From AB-137-C09 sp964645625 (GTDB lineage Bacteria > Pseudomonadota > Zetaproteobacteria > Mariprofundales > Mariprofundaceae), in assembly GCA_964645625.1 (NCBI GenBank), contig CAZYAI010000035.1:1-25680 (forward strand): 25,680 nucleotides of DNA, in the 5' to 3' direction. Both the position numbers and the translations under genes were made by a program. Positions 8,828 through 16,742 of this stretch are shown here, one piece after another. Numbering within the stretch: position 1 is the first letter of the stretch; each line of letters begins with the position of its first letter. The notes under the pieces are model-generated. The model was not told where the DNA came from. It worked only from the letters and a program-made list of their open reading frames with translations, and did not search any database.

Positions 8828-10728
8828 ACCTTGACCAAGCATTATCACATTATTTTGCTTTCAATGACTTTCAAACAGGACAGCGCGAAGTCATCGAAGC
8901 ATTGATAAACGGACATTCTGCATTGGCACTGTTCCCTACTGGCGGTGGTAAATCGCTCTGCTACCAGTTGCCAGCCCTGCTACTGCCAGGATTAACCTTG
9001 GTGGTTTCACCGCTGATTGCCTTAATGAAAGATCAAATTGATGCCTTACAACAACGTGGCATTGCAGCCGCCAAATTAGACTCAACGTTGGATGCAACCG
9101 CTTACCATGCCGTGATTGAGCAAGCCCGAAACGGCACATTATCCATGCTCTATGTTGCGCCTGAACGTTTTAACAACGAACGTTTCCGCGCTACCATCAT
9201 GCGTTTACCGATTGCTTTGATGGCGATTGATGAAGCACACTGCATTTCCGAATGGGGGCATAACTTCAGACCTGATTACCTCAAATTGCCTGAGTTTGCA
9301 CGCCAATGCGGAGCAGAGCGGGTGTTGGCATTAACCGCCACTGCTACCCGCCAAGTTCAAGAAGATATTTGCCATGCTTTTGCGATCACGCCTGACCATG
9401 CCATTCGCACAAGCTTTTATCGCCCCAATTTAACCCTAATCACAACACCGCTAACAGCCGCAGAACGCAATGATTATCTATTAACCCAGCTGCAATCCCG
9501 CTCGGCTGGTTCAACTATTGTGTATGTGACTTTGCAGCGCACTGCCGAAGCGGTGGCAGAATACCTCAACCATGGCGGTTTATCGGCTCGCCCCTACCAT
9601 GCAGGACTCAAAGATGATGAACGCAGTGCGACACAAGAATGGTTTATGGCTTCTGACCGTGGCATTGTGGTAGCGACCATTGCTTTTGGTATGGGGGTAG
9701 ATAAGTCAGATATTCGCTACATCTACCACTACAACCTACCCAAGAGTCTGGAGAACTACGCCCAAGAAATCGGTCGCGCAGGACGTGATGGACAAAACGC
9801 CACCTGTGAAACCTTGGTGTGTGTGGATGACCTCAATGTGCTGGAAAATTTCATCTACGGCGACACCCCCACCGCCACGGCGATTGCACATCTGCTACAA
9901 GAACTGTTTAGCCAAGATGATGACTTCGATGTTAGCCTCTATCAATTATCCGCCACCCATGACATTCGTCCACTGGTATTACGCACCCTATTAACCTATC
10001 TGGAACTTGAAGGCTACCTTACCGCTGGCACGCCATTTTATGCCGATTACAGTTTTAAGCCACTACAAACATCAGCCCAAATCCTCAGTAACTTCACTGG
10101 TGAACGTAGAGCCTTTATCGCCAACATCTTCCGCCAAGCGCACAAAAACCGCATTTGGTTTACCTTAGATGTAAATCAGGTTGCCAAAACCTTGGGCAGC
10201 AACCGCGAACGGGTGATTCATGCCCTAGATTACCTTGCAGAACAAGGCATGCTGGCGGTCAAAGTCTCGGGCGTGCGCAATACTTTCCACCTACAACAGC
10301 GACCCAACGATTTATCCGACCTAGCCGATATGCTGTACCAACGCGCCTGTCGTCATCAAACCAGCGAACTGGGGCGTTTGCAGCAAGTGTTGGATTTGAT
10401 TACCTACGATGGCTGCCAAAGTAATGCCTTGGGGCATCATTTTGATAACGCACGCGACCAAGCTTGTGGTCATTGTTCCTATTGTCAGCAGCCTACAGCC
10501 ATCACTTTGCCACCACGTCACAACCGAGAGTCCGAAGCGCAGCTATGGCAACAAGTCATGGAACTGCGCGGCACTACACCGTTATTGCATGAACCTGTGG
10601 CGTTAGCACGCTTTCTTTGTGGTATTAGCTCGCCTCATATCAACCGTGCCAAACTCAATCGCCACCCATTGTTTGGCTCGTGTGCCGATATTCCCTTCGA
10701 TTCCATCATGCAAAGGAGCATCTCATGA
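8812..10728 (+). CDS. recQ: RecQ-family ATP-dependent DNA helicase with displaced zinc motif
   Basis: 3'-5' superfamily 2 helicase for recombination and repair. The 638 residues include the RecQ helicase core (about 1-345), with motif 0 FQTGQREVI, Walker A GGGKS at 44-48, DEAHCISEWGHNFRPDY and motif VI QEIGRAGRDG. After the core comes about 190 residues with winged-helix-like sequence. Only then does the four-cysteine motif appear (Cys535, 552, 555, 558; spacing C-X16-C-X2-C-X2-C). In E. coli RecQ that same spacing follows the helicase core directly (from Cys380). No recognisable HRDC domain follows, only about 80 residues. The start is supported by AAGGAG. It overlaps coaE (16 bases) and the next gene (4 bases). 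Confidence 0.9.
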   Translation: MQQPVNLDQALSHYFAFNDFQTGQREVIEALINGHSALALFPTGGGKSLCYQLPALLLPGLTLVVSPLIALMKDQIDALQQRGIAAAKLDSTLDATAYHAVIEQARNGTLSMLYVAPERFNNERFRATIMRLPIALMAIDEAHCISEWGHNFRPDYLKLPEFARQCGAERVLALTATATRQVQEDICHAFAITPDHAIRTSFYRPNLTLITTPLTAAERNDYLLTQLQSRSAGSTIVYVTLQRTAEAVAEYLNHGGLSARPYHAGLKDDERSATQEWFMASDRGIVVATIAFGMGVDKSDIRYIYHYNLPKSLENYAQEIGRAGRDGQNATCETLVCVDDLNVLENFIYGDTPTATAIAHLLQELFSQDDDFDVSLYQLSATHDIRPLVLRTLLTYLELEGYLTAGTPFYADYSFKPLQTSAQILSNFTGERRAFIANIFRQAHKNRIWFTLDVNQVAKTLGSNRERVIHALDYLAEQGMLAVKVSGVRNTFHLQQRPNDLSDLADMLYQRACRHQTSELGRLQQVLDLITYDGCQSNALGHHFDNARDQACGHCSYCQQPTAITLPPRHNRESEAQLWQQVMELRGTTPLLHEPVALARFLCGISSPHINRAKLNRHPLFGSCADIPFDSIMQRSIS

Positions 10729-11177
10729 CTAATCTATGTCCTTGTGGCTCTAGTCGTTTACTTCATGATTGCTGCGGCAAGTACATTGATCAGCAACAAT
10801 ACGCCGCCACTGCCGAGCAACTTATGCGTTCACGCTACACCGCGTTTGTACTGGGTGAGTCTGATTACTTATTACAAACATGGCATAGCTCAACGCGCCC
10901 TGCATCATTGAGTGGTTTGCATCTACAATGGTTTCATTTAGCCATTGTTGCTACCGAACAAGGCATGCCCGATGATGACCGTGGCATGGTCAGTTTCATC
11001 GCCAGTTACCGCCAAGGAATTAAAGCAAAGCAATTGCATGAACGCAGTCGCTTTGTACGAGAAGAAGGGCGTTGGTATTACGTCGATGGTGATTGCCATA
11101 GCACCACCATCGGGCGTAACGATGCTTGCCCATGCGGCAGTAATCACAAATTCAAACGCTGTTGGTGTGCTAAATGA
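10725..11177 (+). CDS. ychJ: YchJ-family protein with two SEC-C zinc motifs
   Basis: Small cytoplasmic protein of the YchJ (UPF0225) family, function unknown. The 150 residues carry SEC-C metal-binding motifs at both ends: CPCGSSRLLHDCC at residues 5-17 and DACPCGSNHKFKRCWC at the C-terminus. Between them lies the YchJ core, including TAEQLMRSRYTAFVLGESDYLLQTWH. SEC-C motifs bind zinc and, in SecA, help contact SecB and ribosomes; a role in protein folding or export here is only inference. I chose ATG 10725, which overlaps the recQ stop as ATGA and has AAAGGAG upstream; a longer frame from 10680 lies inside recQ and is not supported. Confidence 0.88.
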   Translation: MTNLCPCGSSRLLHDCCGKYIDQQQYAATAEQLMRSRYTAFVLGESDYLLQTWHSSTRPASLSGLHLQWFHLAIVATEQGMPDDDRGMVSFIASYRQGIKAKQLHERSRFVREEGRWYYVDGDCHSTTIGRNDACPCGSNHKFKRCWCAK

Positions 11178-11635
11178 AAATCACATTCATCTTTATAATG
11201 GGACTGTTAGTCCTCATCTTACTCGCCAGCATTGCTTTAAGCATCTACTCGCACCATGTCGGAGGCAAAGCATGGCAACCAGGCTCGCCACAGCTATTAC
11301 CCTGTTCCCAAGCCCCTAATTGCGTAAGCAGCGAAGCCGATAGCAACGATCAACAACATTATATTGCCCCTTTTCACCATGCTTCAGCCGCAACATGGCA
11401 ACAACTCCAACAGTGTGTTCAAAAAGCGGGTGGTACGATTGATTTTGTTGATGACCGCCACATGCACGCCACCTTCAGTACACCATGGCTACGCTATATG
11501 GATGATGTAGAAGCGCGCTGGGATGCTGATTCTGGCTATATTCATTGGCGTTCCGCTTCCCGCGTAGGGCACAGTGATTTTGGTGTAAACCGCCAACGCA
11601 TCGAATCCTTGCGCCAAGCACTTGAAGAGAAATAA
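11174..11635 (+). CDS. DUF1499 family membrane-anchored protein
   Basis: A 153-residue protein with one N-terminal hydrophobic helix (about 3-25), likely an anchor with the rest in the periplasm. It then matches the DUF1499 family: a CSQAPNCVSS element near residue 45, a WRSASRVGHSDFGVNRQRIESLR segment near the C-terminus, and an aromatic central region. No biochemical function is established for the family. It starts at an ATG overlapping the preceding stop as ATGA, so it is the last gene of the tightly packed run from pilS. A 168-bp gap with a dispersed hairpin element separates it from purD. Confidence 0.82.
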   Translation: MKITFIFIMGLLVLILLASIALSIYSHHVGGKAWQPGSPQLLPCSQAPNCVSSEADSNDQQHYIAPFHHASAATWQQLQQCVQKAGGTIDFVDDRHMHATFSTPWLRYMDDVEARWDADSGYIHWRSASRVGHSDFGVNRQRIESLRQALEEK

Positions 11636-11646
11636 CTTTCTCCTTT

Positions 11647-11755
11647 AACATGGTGGTGTGACCCAAACAATAAACAGGCATGACTTTTTGCCACGCTGTG
11701 ACAACGATGTTTTATTCGACAGCGTAAGCCCGTCACAATGCATCGACAACAGCCC
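11647..11755 (+). repeat. Dispersed intergenic hairpin element, copy 2
   Basis: Starts AACATGGTGGTGTGACCC, continues ACAATAAACAGGCATGAC and then CCACGCTGTGACAACGATG. It includes a 7-bp inverted repeat ACGCTGT (11693-11699) / ACAGCGT (11719-11725). The first 60 bases align with copy 3 (22881 onward), including the AACATG-TGGTGT lead-in, and its central part with copy 1. The right boundary is approximate. It sits directly upstream of the purD ribosome binding site, so it may be part of the purD leader. Confidence 0.6.
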
Positions 11756-11803
11756 ACTGTCCTTTTAGGGTTGCTGCCTTTGTAATTTTTCGGAGGTTTA
11801 GTG

Positions 11804-13072
11804 ATGAAAGTTTTAGTGGTCGGCAGTGGCGGACGGGAACATGCCCTGTGCTGGAAACTCCATCAATCCCCCTCGGTTACACAAGTACTATGTGCACCAG
11901 GCAATCCTGGTATCGCCAGCGTTGCTTCCTGCTTGCCTGTGGCAGCGGATGACATTCCCGCGCTACTGCAACTGGCTCAGGCTGAACAACCAGACTTGGT
12001 CGTTGTCGGCCCTGAAGTACCATTGGTCTTAGGCTTGGGCGACCAATTACGTGATGCTGGTTTTGCGGTCTTTGGCCCTAACCAAGCAGCAGCCGAACTC
12101 GAAGGCAGCAAAGCTTTTTCCAAACAAATCATGCAAGAGGCTGGCGTTCCCACCGCTGCTTTTGAAGTTCACCACGATGCTGATGCCGCAGAGGCACTGA
12201 TTCGCCGTTGGGGTGCACCTATTGTAGTGAAAGCCTCGGGCTTAGCCGCTGGCAAAGGGGTGATTGTCGCCGAAGACGTAGAAACCGCCGTAGCCGCTGC
12301 ACGCGATATGTTGTCTGGCAACAGCTTTGGCTCCGCTGGCGCAGAAGTAGTGATTGAGGAATGTTTGCGCGGCGAAGAAGCTTCATGCTTATTCATTGTC
12401 TCTGGCGACACCATTGTACCACTTGCCTCCAGCCAAGATCACAAAGCATTAAATGAAGGTGATTGCGGCCCTAACACCGGTGGCATGGGAGCCTATTCGC
12501 CCGCCCCCTGCGTAACACCTGCAATTGCTGACACGGTTTTGGAAAAGATTGCCCGCCCAGTGATTGCCGCACTCAAAGAACGTGGCATCCACTTCATTGG
12601 CACGCTGTATGCAGGCGTGATGCTATGCGAGGATGGTCCGAAAACGCTGGAGTTTAATGTGCGCTTTGGTGATCCTGAATGTCAGCCTTTAATGACGCGT
12701 TTGCAATCCGACCTTGGCACTGTGTTACTTGCAGCGGCACAAGGCACGCTCGCAGACGCACCACTACAATGGTCCGATGACCCTGCGCTTTGCGTCGTCG
12801 TTGCTTCACGTGGTTACCCCGCAGATTTCACCAAAGGCGAAAGCATTGAGGGCTTGGATCAGGTCGCCTCATTGGGAGCTACGGTATTTCACGCTGGCAC
12901 AGCCCTCAAAGACGGTCAGATCGTTAACAGCGGCGGACGTGTTTTGGGTGTTACGGCAACAGCTCCAAGCCTTGCTGAAGCGCAACAAACGGTTTACCAC
13001 GCCCTATCCGCCTTACGTTGGCAAGGTGCATACTATCGACGCGATATTGGTCATCGCGCTCTGGAAAGGTAA
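11804..13072 (+). CDS. purD: Phosphoribosylamine-glycine ligase (GAR synthetase)
   Basis: ATP-grasp enzyme joining 5-phosphoribosylamine and glycine, step two of purine synthesis. The 422 residues show GSGGREHAL at the N-terminus, GPEVPLVLGL and the ATP-grasp segment VVKASGLAAGKGV. The family signature DHKALNEGDCGPNTGGMGAYSP and the metal-binding EFNVRFGDPE follow. ATG 11804 is preferred because GGAGG ends 7 bases before it; the GTG one codon upstream would leave only 4. purE follows after 6 bases, making a purDE pair. A dispersed hairpin element precedes it and may lie in its leader. Confidence 0.95.
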   Translation: MKVLVVGSGGREHALCWKLHQSPSVTQVLCAPGNPGIASVASCLPVAADDIPALLQLAQAEQPDLVVVGPEVPLVLGLGDQLRDAGFAVFGPNQAAAELEGSKAFSKQIMQEAGVPTAAFEVHHDADAAEALIRRWGAPIVVKASGLAAGKGVIVAEDVETAVAAARDMLSGNSFGSAGAEVVIEECLRGEEASCLFIVSGDTIVPLASSQDHKALNEGDCGPNTGGMGAYSPAPCVTPAIADTVLEKIARPVIAALKERGIHFIGTLYAGVMLCEDGPKTLEFNVRFGDPECQPLMTRLQSDLGTVLLAAAQGTLADAPLQWSDDPALCVVVASRGYPADFTKGESIEGLDQVASLGATVFHAGTALKDGQIVNSGGRVLGVTATAPSLAEAQQTVYHALSALRWQGAYYRRDIGHRALER

Positions 13073-13078
13073 TTATTC

Positions 13079-13534
13079 ATGGACGTATTAATTCTTATGG
13101 GTAGCAAAAGTGACCTACCCGTTATGCAAAAAGCAGAAGCTCAATTAGAAGCGTATGGCGTAAGCTACCGCACCTTGATTCGTTCGGCACACCGCATGCC
13201 AGAAGCAACCGTACAAGCGGTAAAAGATGCCGAAAGCAACGGCTGCAAGGTGTTTATTTGTGCTGCTGGCATGGCTGCACACTTAGCAGGTGTGGTAGCA
13301 TCTAAAACCGTGAAGCCTGTCATTGGTGTACCCATTGCTTCTGGTGCATTGGCAGGGCAAGATGCTTTGCATTCCACAGTCATGATGCCACCAGGTATTC
13401 CTGTTGCGACGGTTGCCATTAATGGCGCAAAAAACGCTGCTTTATTGGCGATTCAGATCTTAGCTACGCATAACCCTGCATTGCAGCAACAACTGCAAGA
13501 CGATCGCGCTCGCCAAGCTGTAGTTGTGGATTAG
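13079..13534 (+). CDS. purE: 5-(carboxyamino)imidazole ribonucleotide mutase
   Basis: Moves the carboxyl group of N5-CAIR to C4, giving CAIR in purine synthesis; it works as an octamer in the cytoplasm. The 151 residues contain ILMGSKSDLPVM, the substrate-binding SAHR at 36-39, AAGMAAHLAG and the PVIGVPIASG / DALHSTVMMPPGIPVATVAI region. This is class I PurE, which normally partners with PurK; no purK is in the window. It follows purD by 6 bases with a short AAAGGT ribosome site. A 171-bp gap holding an inverted repeat separates it from ftsY. Confidence 0.95.
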   Translation: MDVLILMGSKSDLPVMQKAEAQLEAYGVSYRTLIRSAHRMPEATVQAVKDAESNGCKVFICAAGMAAHLAGVVASKTVKPVIGVPIASGALAGQDALHSTVMMPPGIPVATVAINGAKNAALLAIQILATHNPALQQQLQDDRARQAVVVD

Positions 13535-13595
13535 CACTTCACAAAGCATCATACGATTAATCACTTGCGCCCAATATGGGTAGAAGTGACGTAAT

Positions 13596-13666
13596 ACCTA
13601 AATCCTGCGCTGTTTTGTGCCGTATTGAGTATGCTCAGTGTGTGAAAAATATTGCAGGATTTAGGT
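13596..13666. repeat. 13-bp perfect inverted repeat between purE and ftsY
   Basis: ACCTAAATCCTGC at 13596-13608 is exactly complementary to GCAGGATTTAGGT at 13654-13666. The 45-base interior itself contains a small TTGAG / CTCA hairpin. No T-tract follows. It could be a large RNA hairpin in the ftsY leader or the ends of a small decayed element; I cannot tell which. Confidence 0.5.
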
Positions 13667-13677
13667 CATATCATATC

Positions 13678-13695
13678 GAACGGATTATGCCGTTC
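13678..13695 (+). promoter_or_regulatory. Hairpin immediately upstream of the ftsY ribosome binding site
   Basis: GAACGG / CCGTTC, a 6-bp stem with an ATTATG loop, ends one base before the TGGAG ribosome binding site of ftsY. In mRNA it would sit against the site and could affect initiation. Regulatory meaning is inferred. Confidence 0.35.
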
Positions 13696-13705
13696 TGGAG
13701 TTCCT

Positions 13706-14623
13706 ATGGCGGGTTTCTTTTCACGATTAAAAAAGGGTTTAAGCCGCAGTCGCGAAACCTTAGCACAGTTAATCCCTGGTAGTTCTGCCGAAAAATTAAC
13801 GGATGCTGCATGGCAAGACATTGAAGACGCACTGATTATGGCGGATTGTGGCGTCAGTGTTGCTGATGATTTGGTGCAACAAGCCCGCCGCGCTCGCGTT
13901 CCTGCGCGGGAAGCTTTGCAAAAAGGCATGCTAGAAAAACTCGCGCCTGCTACCCGCTATGAGGAACTAACAAAAACACCCTTGGTATTATTGGTGATTG
14001 GTGTCAATGGCACAGGCAAAACCACCACCATCGGCAAACTCGCTACCATGTTCCGGCAACAAGGTAAAAAAGTTATCGTTGGTGCAGGCGACACTTTCCG
14101 CGCTGCTGCTGTTGAACAATTAGCCACATGGGTGGAACGTGCAGGGGCAGACATGGTGCGCCAGCATGAAGGAGCCGACCCTGCTGCTGTCGCTTTTGAT
14201 ACGGTGCAACGCGGTTATGCCCGTGGTTATGATGTGATTATTATTGATACCGCTGGACGAGTGCAGAATGACCAAGGCTTGATGAATGAACTTGCCAAAG
14301 TACGCCGCGTCATCACCAAGGCACATCCCGATGCTCCCCATGAGGTATGGCAAGTTGTCGATGCTGGCACAGGGCAAAATGCCATCGTACAAGTTGATCG
14401 CTTCCGCGAAACAGCAGGAACCACAGGACTCATCATTACCAAACTGGATGGCACAGGCAAAGGTGGCATCGTATTGCAATTGGCCGATCGTTACCGTTTA
14501 CCCATTCGTTATATCGGCGTGGGTGAAAGCTTAGAAGACCTGATGCCCTTTGATGCTGATGGATTTGTACAAGGTTTGCTACCAGAGCAACCCCAAGAAC
14601 AAGAGGATCATGCAAAAGGGTAG
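13706..14623 (+). CDS. ftsY: Signal recognition particle receptor FtsY
   Basis: SRP-receptor GTPase that docks ribosome-nascent-chain-SRP complexes at the inner membrane. The 305 residues form an N domain (about 20-90) and a G domain with GVNGTGKTT from residue 99, DTFRAAAVEQL, DTAGR and TKLDGTGKGG. The long acidic A domain of E. coli FtsY is absent; the N-terminus is a short basic amphipathic stretch (FFSRLKKGLSRS) that can bind membrane. I chose ATG 13706, with GGAG five bases upstream. An upstream TTG start would extend through the leader hairpins and is unlikely. It is the last gene of the plus-strand block and converges on the gene at 14672. Confidence 0.95.
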   Translation: MAGFFSRLKKGLSRSRETLAQLIPGSSAEKLTDAAWQDIEDALIMADCGVSVADDLVQQARRARVPAREALQKGMLEKLAPATRYEELTKTPLVLLVIGVNGTGKTTTIGKLATMFRQQGKKVIVGAGDTFRAAAVEQLATWVERAGADMVRQHEGADPAAVAFDTVQRGYARGYDVIIIDTAGRVQNDQGLMNELAKVRRVITKAHPDAPHEVWQVVDAGTGQNAIVQVDRFRETAGTTGLIITKLDGTGKGGIVLQLADRYRLPIRYIGVGESLEDLMPFDADGFVQGLLPEQPQEQEDHAKG

Positions 14624-14640
14624 CCACAAAAGGACTACCC
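14618..14640 (-). terminator. Possible terminator between convergent genes
   Basis: A 6-bp stem GGGTAG / CTACCC with an 11-base loop overlaps the ftsY stop. Read on the minus strand it is followed by TTTT, so it could terminate the gene ending at 14672. On the plus strand there is no T-tract. The stem is short and the call is weak. Confidence 0.35.
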
Positions 14641-14671
14641 TCCCACCCATATAATACCCTAACGAATAGGC

Positions 14672-15913
14672 TTAATCATCGTTATACACATCGCGTAACA
14701 AGGCGCGCTGGTTCATCGTATCTTCAATAAAGGTGGGTTGATGACCAGCACGCAAATCAGCAATCGCTTTTTGGTATGCCAGCATACGGTCTGCCACGCG
14801 ATAGCGTAGATCATCATGCGCGCCATAAAAAGCACGGTACTGCGCTTCAGACCAACGCATAACAATTGTTTCGGACACTGCCCGAGCAGAAAGGCGGCGT
14901 ACATTCTCCAACACGCCGCCATCACCCAAGACATTACCGTTTTTAGCGGTATACATTAAATGCTCTCGACCATTGATATCCACATTCACAGCGACCCAGC
15001 CTGAACGTACCACATAGACATCCAGCGGCGAGCTTTCGCCCTGCACAAACAGGTTTTCACCGCCCTTCAGATGTACCGTTTCTAACTGTTGGCTTACTTC
15101 CTTGCGTTCCTGATCGGTTAACACATCAAAAAACTGCGTTAGTGCTAGCTGCCGTTCCAACACATGAGCCTGATAAAAACCATCCAGTTCATGCATCACT
15201 TTAGGGTAGGTAGCGGTTAATGTTTTTAAAGTATCGTAGGGGATCACTGCCAATTCTGTGCTACCAACGGCCTTCAAATCAGCCGTACGCTCTTCGCCGC
15301 CCGTTAAAAATGGCACTTCGCCACAAATCCCACCTGCGCCAATGAGTGATAAATCGTACGATTGATCGTAGTCATCCACATGTGGGAGTATCCCTCCTTT
15401 GGCAATCAAATAGAGGGCATCAGCAACATCACCACTGCGCGCGATCATGTCACCATCTTGATACGTTTGCACTTGAATGTGGGGCAGCAGGTCATCAAAA
15501 GCATGGTCACTGATTAAGGCAAAAAGATCATGATCGCGCAACGATACTTTTAATTGATCATCGGCAGCCAACAAAGGTAAACATGGCGAACTGTTATTGG
15601 TGCAATTTTGGCAACAACGAAACAATTGACGGCATAAACGCTTCTCGTCAGGGCGCAGGCGTTGGTAATGTTTCATCATAAGCACTGCCTGACCAATGTT
15701 CTTTTGATCAATATAATAACGCGCTGCGTGGGCATACCAATCAGCCGATGCTTCTACATCCCCCGTTTTATCACTTAAATCCGCTGCCATCAGGCAGAAC
15801 TCCATGTTATTGGGTTCCAGCTTAGCCAATTCACTAAAAGCAGCAGCGGCGGCAGGTAAATCCCCCTGCATTACAGCTTTACGTGCCTGCTCTTGGTTAT
15901 GTGCTATGGGCAT
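14672..15913 (-). CDS. TPR protein with two cyclic-nucleotide-binding-like domains and a cysteine cluster
   Basis: A 413-residue soluble protein of unknown function. Residues about 1-90 are helical and TPR-like (AVMQGDLPAAAAAFSELAKLEPNN, then a second similar repeat). A linker holds five cysteines at 94, 100, 101, 104 and 111 (C-X5-C-C-X2-C-X6-C). Two Crp-like beta-roll domains follow. The first (about 125-250) keeps a phosphate-binding-cassette pattern GEVPFLTGGEERTAD. The second (about 258-365) has a degenerate GDGGVLENVRRLSARA. There is no helix-turn-helix or enzymatic output domain, so it probably acts through protein contacts. The start is supported by AAGGAG six bases upstream. Ligand binding is unproven, and the cysteines could be a redox or Fe-S site (inference). 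Confidence 0.75.
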   Translation of the reverse strand: MPIAHNQEQARKAVMQGDLPAAAAAFSELAKLEPNNMEFCLMAADLSDKTGDVEASADWYAHAARYYIDQKNIGQAVLMMKHYQRLRPDEKRLCRQLFRCCQNCTNNSSPCLPLLAADDQLKVSLRDHDLFALISDHAFDDLLPHIQVQTYQDGDMIARSGDVADALYLIAKGGILPHVDDYDQSYDLSLIGAGGICGEVPFLTGGEERTADLKAVGSTELAVIPYDTLKTLTATYPKVMHELDGFYQAHVLERQLALTQFFDVLTDQERKEVSQQLETVHLKGGENLFVQGESSPLDVYVVRSGWVAVNVDINGREHLMYTAKNGNVLGDGGVLENVRRLSARAVSETIVMRWSEAQYRAFYGAHDDLRYRVADRMLAYQKAIADLRAGHQPTFIEDTMNQRALLRDVYNDD

Positions 15914-16007
15914 GGTATTTCTCCTTCATGGGCATGGCTTCCTGCTAAGCTATGCAATAAAACAGCATAACAATCTAAAAGAACCGTCATGCTTTACTTA
16001 ATTTAAT

Positions 16008-16224
16008 ATCCACTCTTGCATCTATTCGCTGGATTACGGATCAAGTCCGCAATGACGTGGTTACCCTCGGTCATACTGCACGCGATGCAGTATCCACTCT
16101 TGCGTCTGTTATCTGGATTGCGGATCAAATCCGCAATGACGTGGTTACCCTCGGTCATACTGCACGCGATGCAGCATCCACTCTTGCGTCTGTTCGCTGG
16201 ATTGCGGATCAAGTCCGCAATGAC
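16008..16224. repeat. 84-bp tandem repeat of hairpin units, about 2.6 copies
   Basis: Units begin at 16008, 16092 and 16176, an exact 84-bp period with few substitutions; the third copy stops after 49 bases. Each complete unit contains two hairpins: ATTGCGGA-TCAAG-TCCGCAAT (for example 16201-16221) and CTGCA-CGCGA-TGCAG. Because 84 is a multiple of 3, spurious open frames run through on both strands; I do not regard them as genes. The GGATCAAGTCCGCAATGAC-like core resembles dispersed palindromic repeats seen in many proteobacterial genomes. The 364-bp gap (15914-16277) otherwise holds nothing I can identify. Confidence 0.85.
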
Positions 16225-16277
16225 GCATGGTTACTCAAAAGAGCGAAAAGTTAGGCATAGAACCTTGATGCGTAACA

Positions 16278-16742
16278 TCAGTCATTGGGTGCTATTTCCA
16301 CAACGACAATGATCACTTTAACCTTCATCGTAGGGTTAGAGTTTGCTACTTCAACAGCCAAATCCAAGTCGCCTTTAGGATTATTCATATGATACTCAAA
16401 ACGATGATTACCAAGATGGAAGCTGCGTTTTTTTTTCACGCTTTTTTCTTCATCACCATGTAGGCGAATCAAATGAAAGGTGAGCGGTGTCATCGCCTGC
16501 GATAGCAAGGTGACATCATACACCCCAGCACGGTCAGGCAAATCAAAAAACTCACGCATATTTTGATAGGGCGCAATGCTGATTTCGCGGTAATACAAAT
16601 AATCTTTTTCTTCCTCTGCTGTTGCTTCTGCAACGCTAAGAAGCAGCGTTAACAATAATAGCGAAAACCATGTCAGCCGACGACAAATATCACGCAAGAC
16701 ACGTATATGAATCAACCACGGCACAGGCATAGCTTCAGCCAT
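16278..16742 (-). CDS. Predicted secreted protein of unknown function, coupled to the response regulator
   Basis: A 154-residue protein I do not recognise. The N-terminus has a basic stretch (RDICRR), a hydrophobic run LTWFSLLLLTLLLSV (about 23-37) and small residues AEATA, consistent with a Sec signal peptide cut near residue 40-42, or a single anchor. The mature part of about 112 residues starts acidic (EEEKD), is rich in beta-like segments and ends in a strongly hydrophobic strand VKVIIVVVEI. It contains a KKKR patch. I chose ATG 16742, preceded by AAGGAG and overlapping the upstream regulator's stop by 8 bases, so it is translationally coupled to it. A longer frame from 16814 lies within the regulator gene. 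The context suggests a function tied to the two-component system; the function itself is unknown. Confidence 0.7.
   Translation of the reverse strand: MAEAMPVPWLIHIRVLRDICRRLTWFSLLLLTLLLSVAEATAEEEKDYLYYREISIAPYQNMREFFDLPDRAGVYDVTLLSQAMTPLTFHLIRLHGDEEKSVKKKRSFHLGNHRFEYHMNNPKGDLDLAVEVANSNPTMKVKVIIVVVEIAPND

Noticed and set aside
16008..16224. CRISPR array
   Set aside because: The whole 84-bp unit is repeated, with no unique spacers, and there are no cas genes.
16003..16312. Open frames on both strands across the 84-bp repeats
   Set aside because: They exist only because the 84-bp period is a multiple of 3. The predicted peptides are repeats of hairpin DNA, with no ribosome site or domain.
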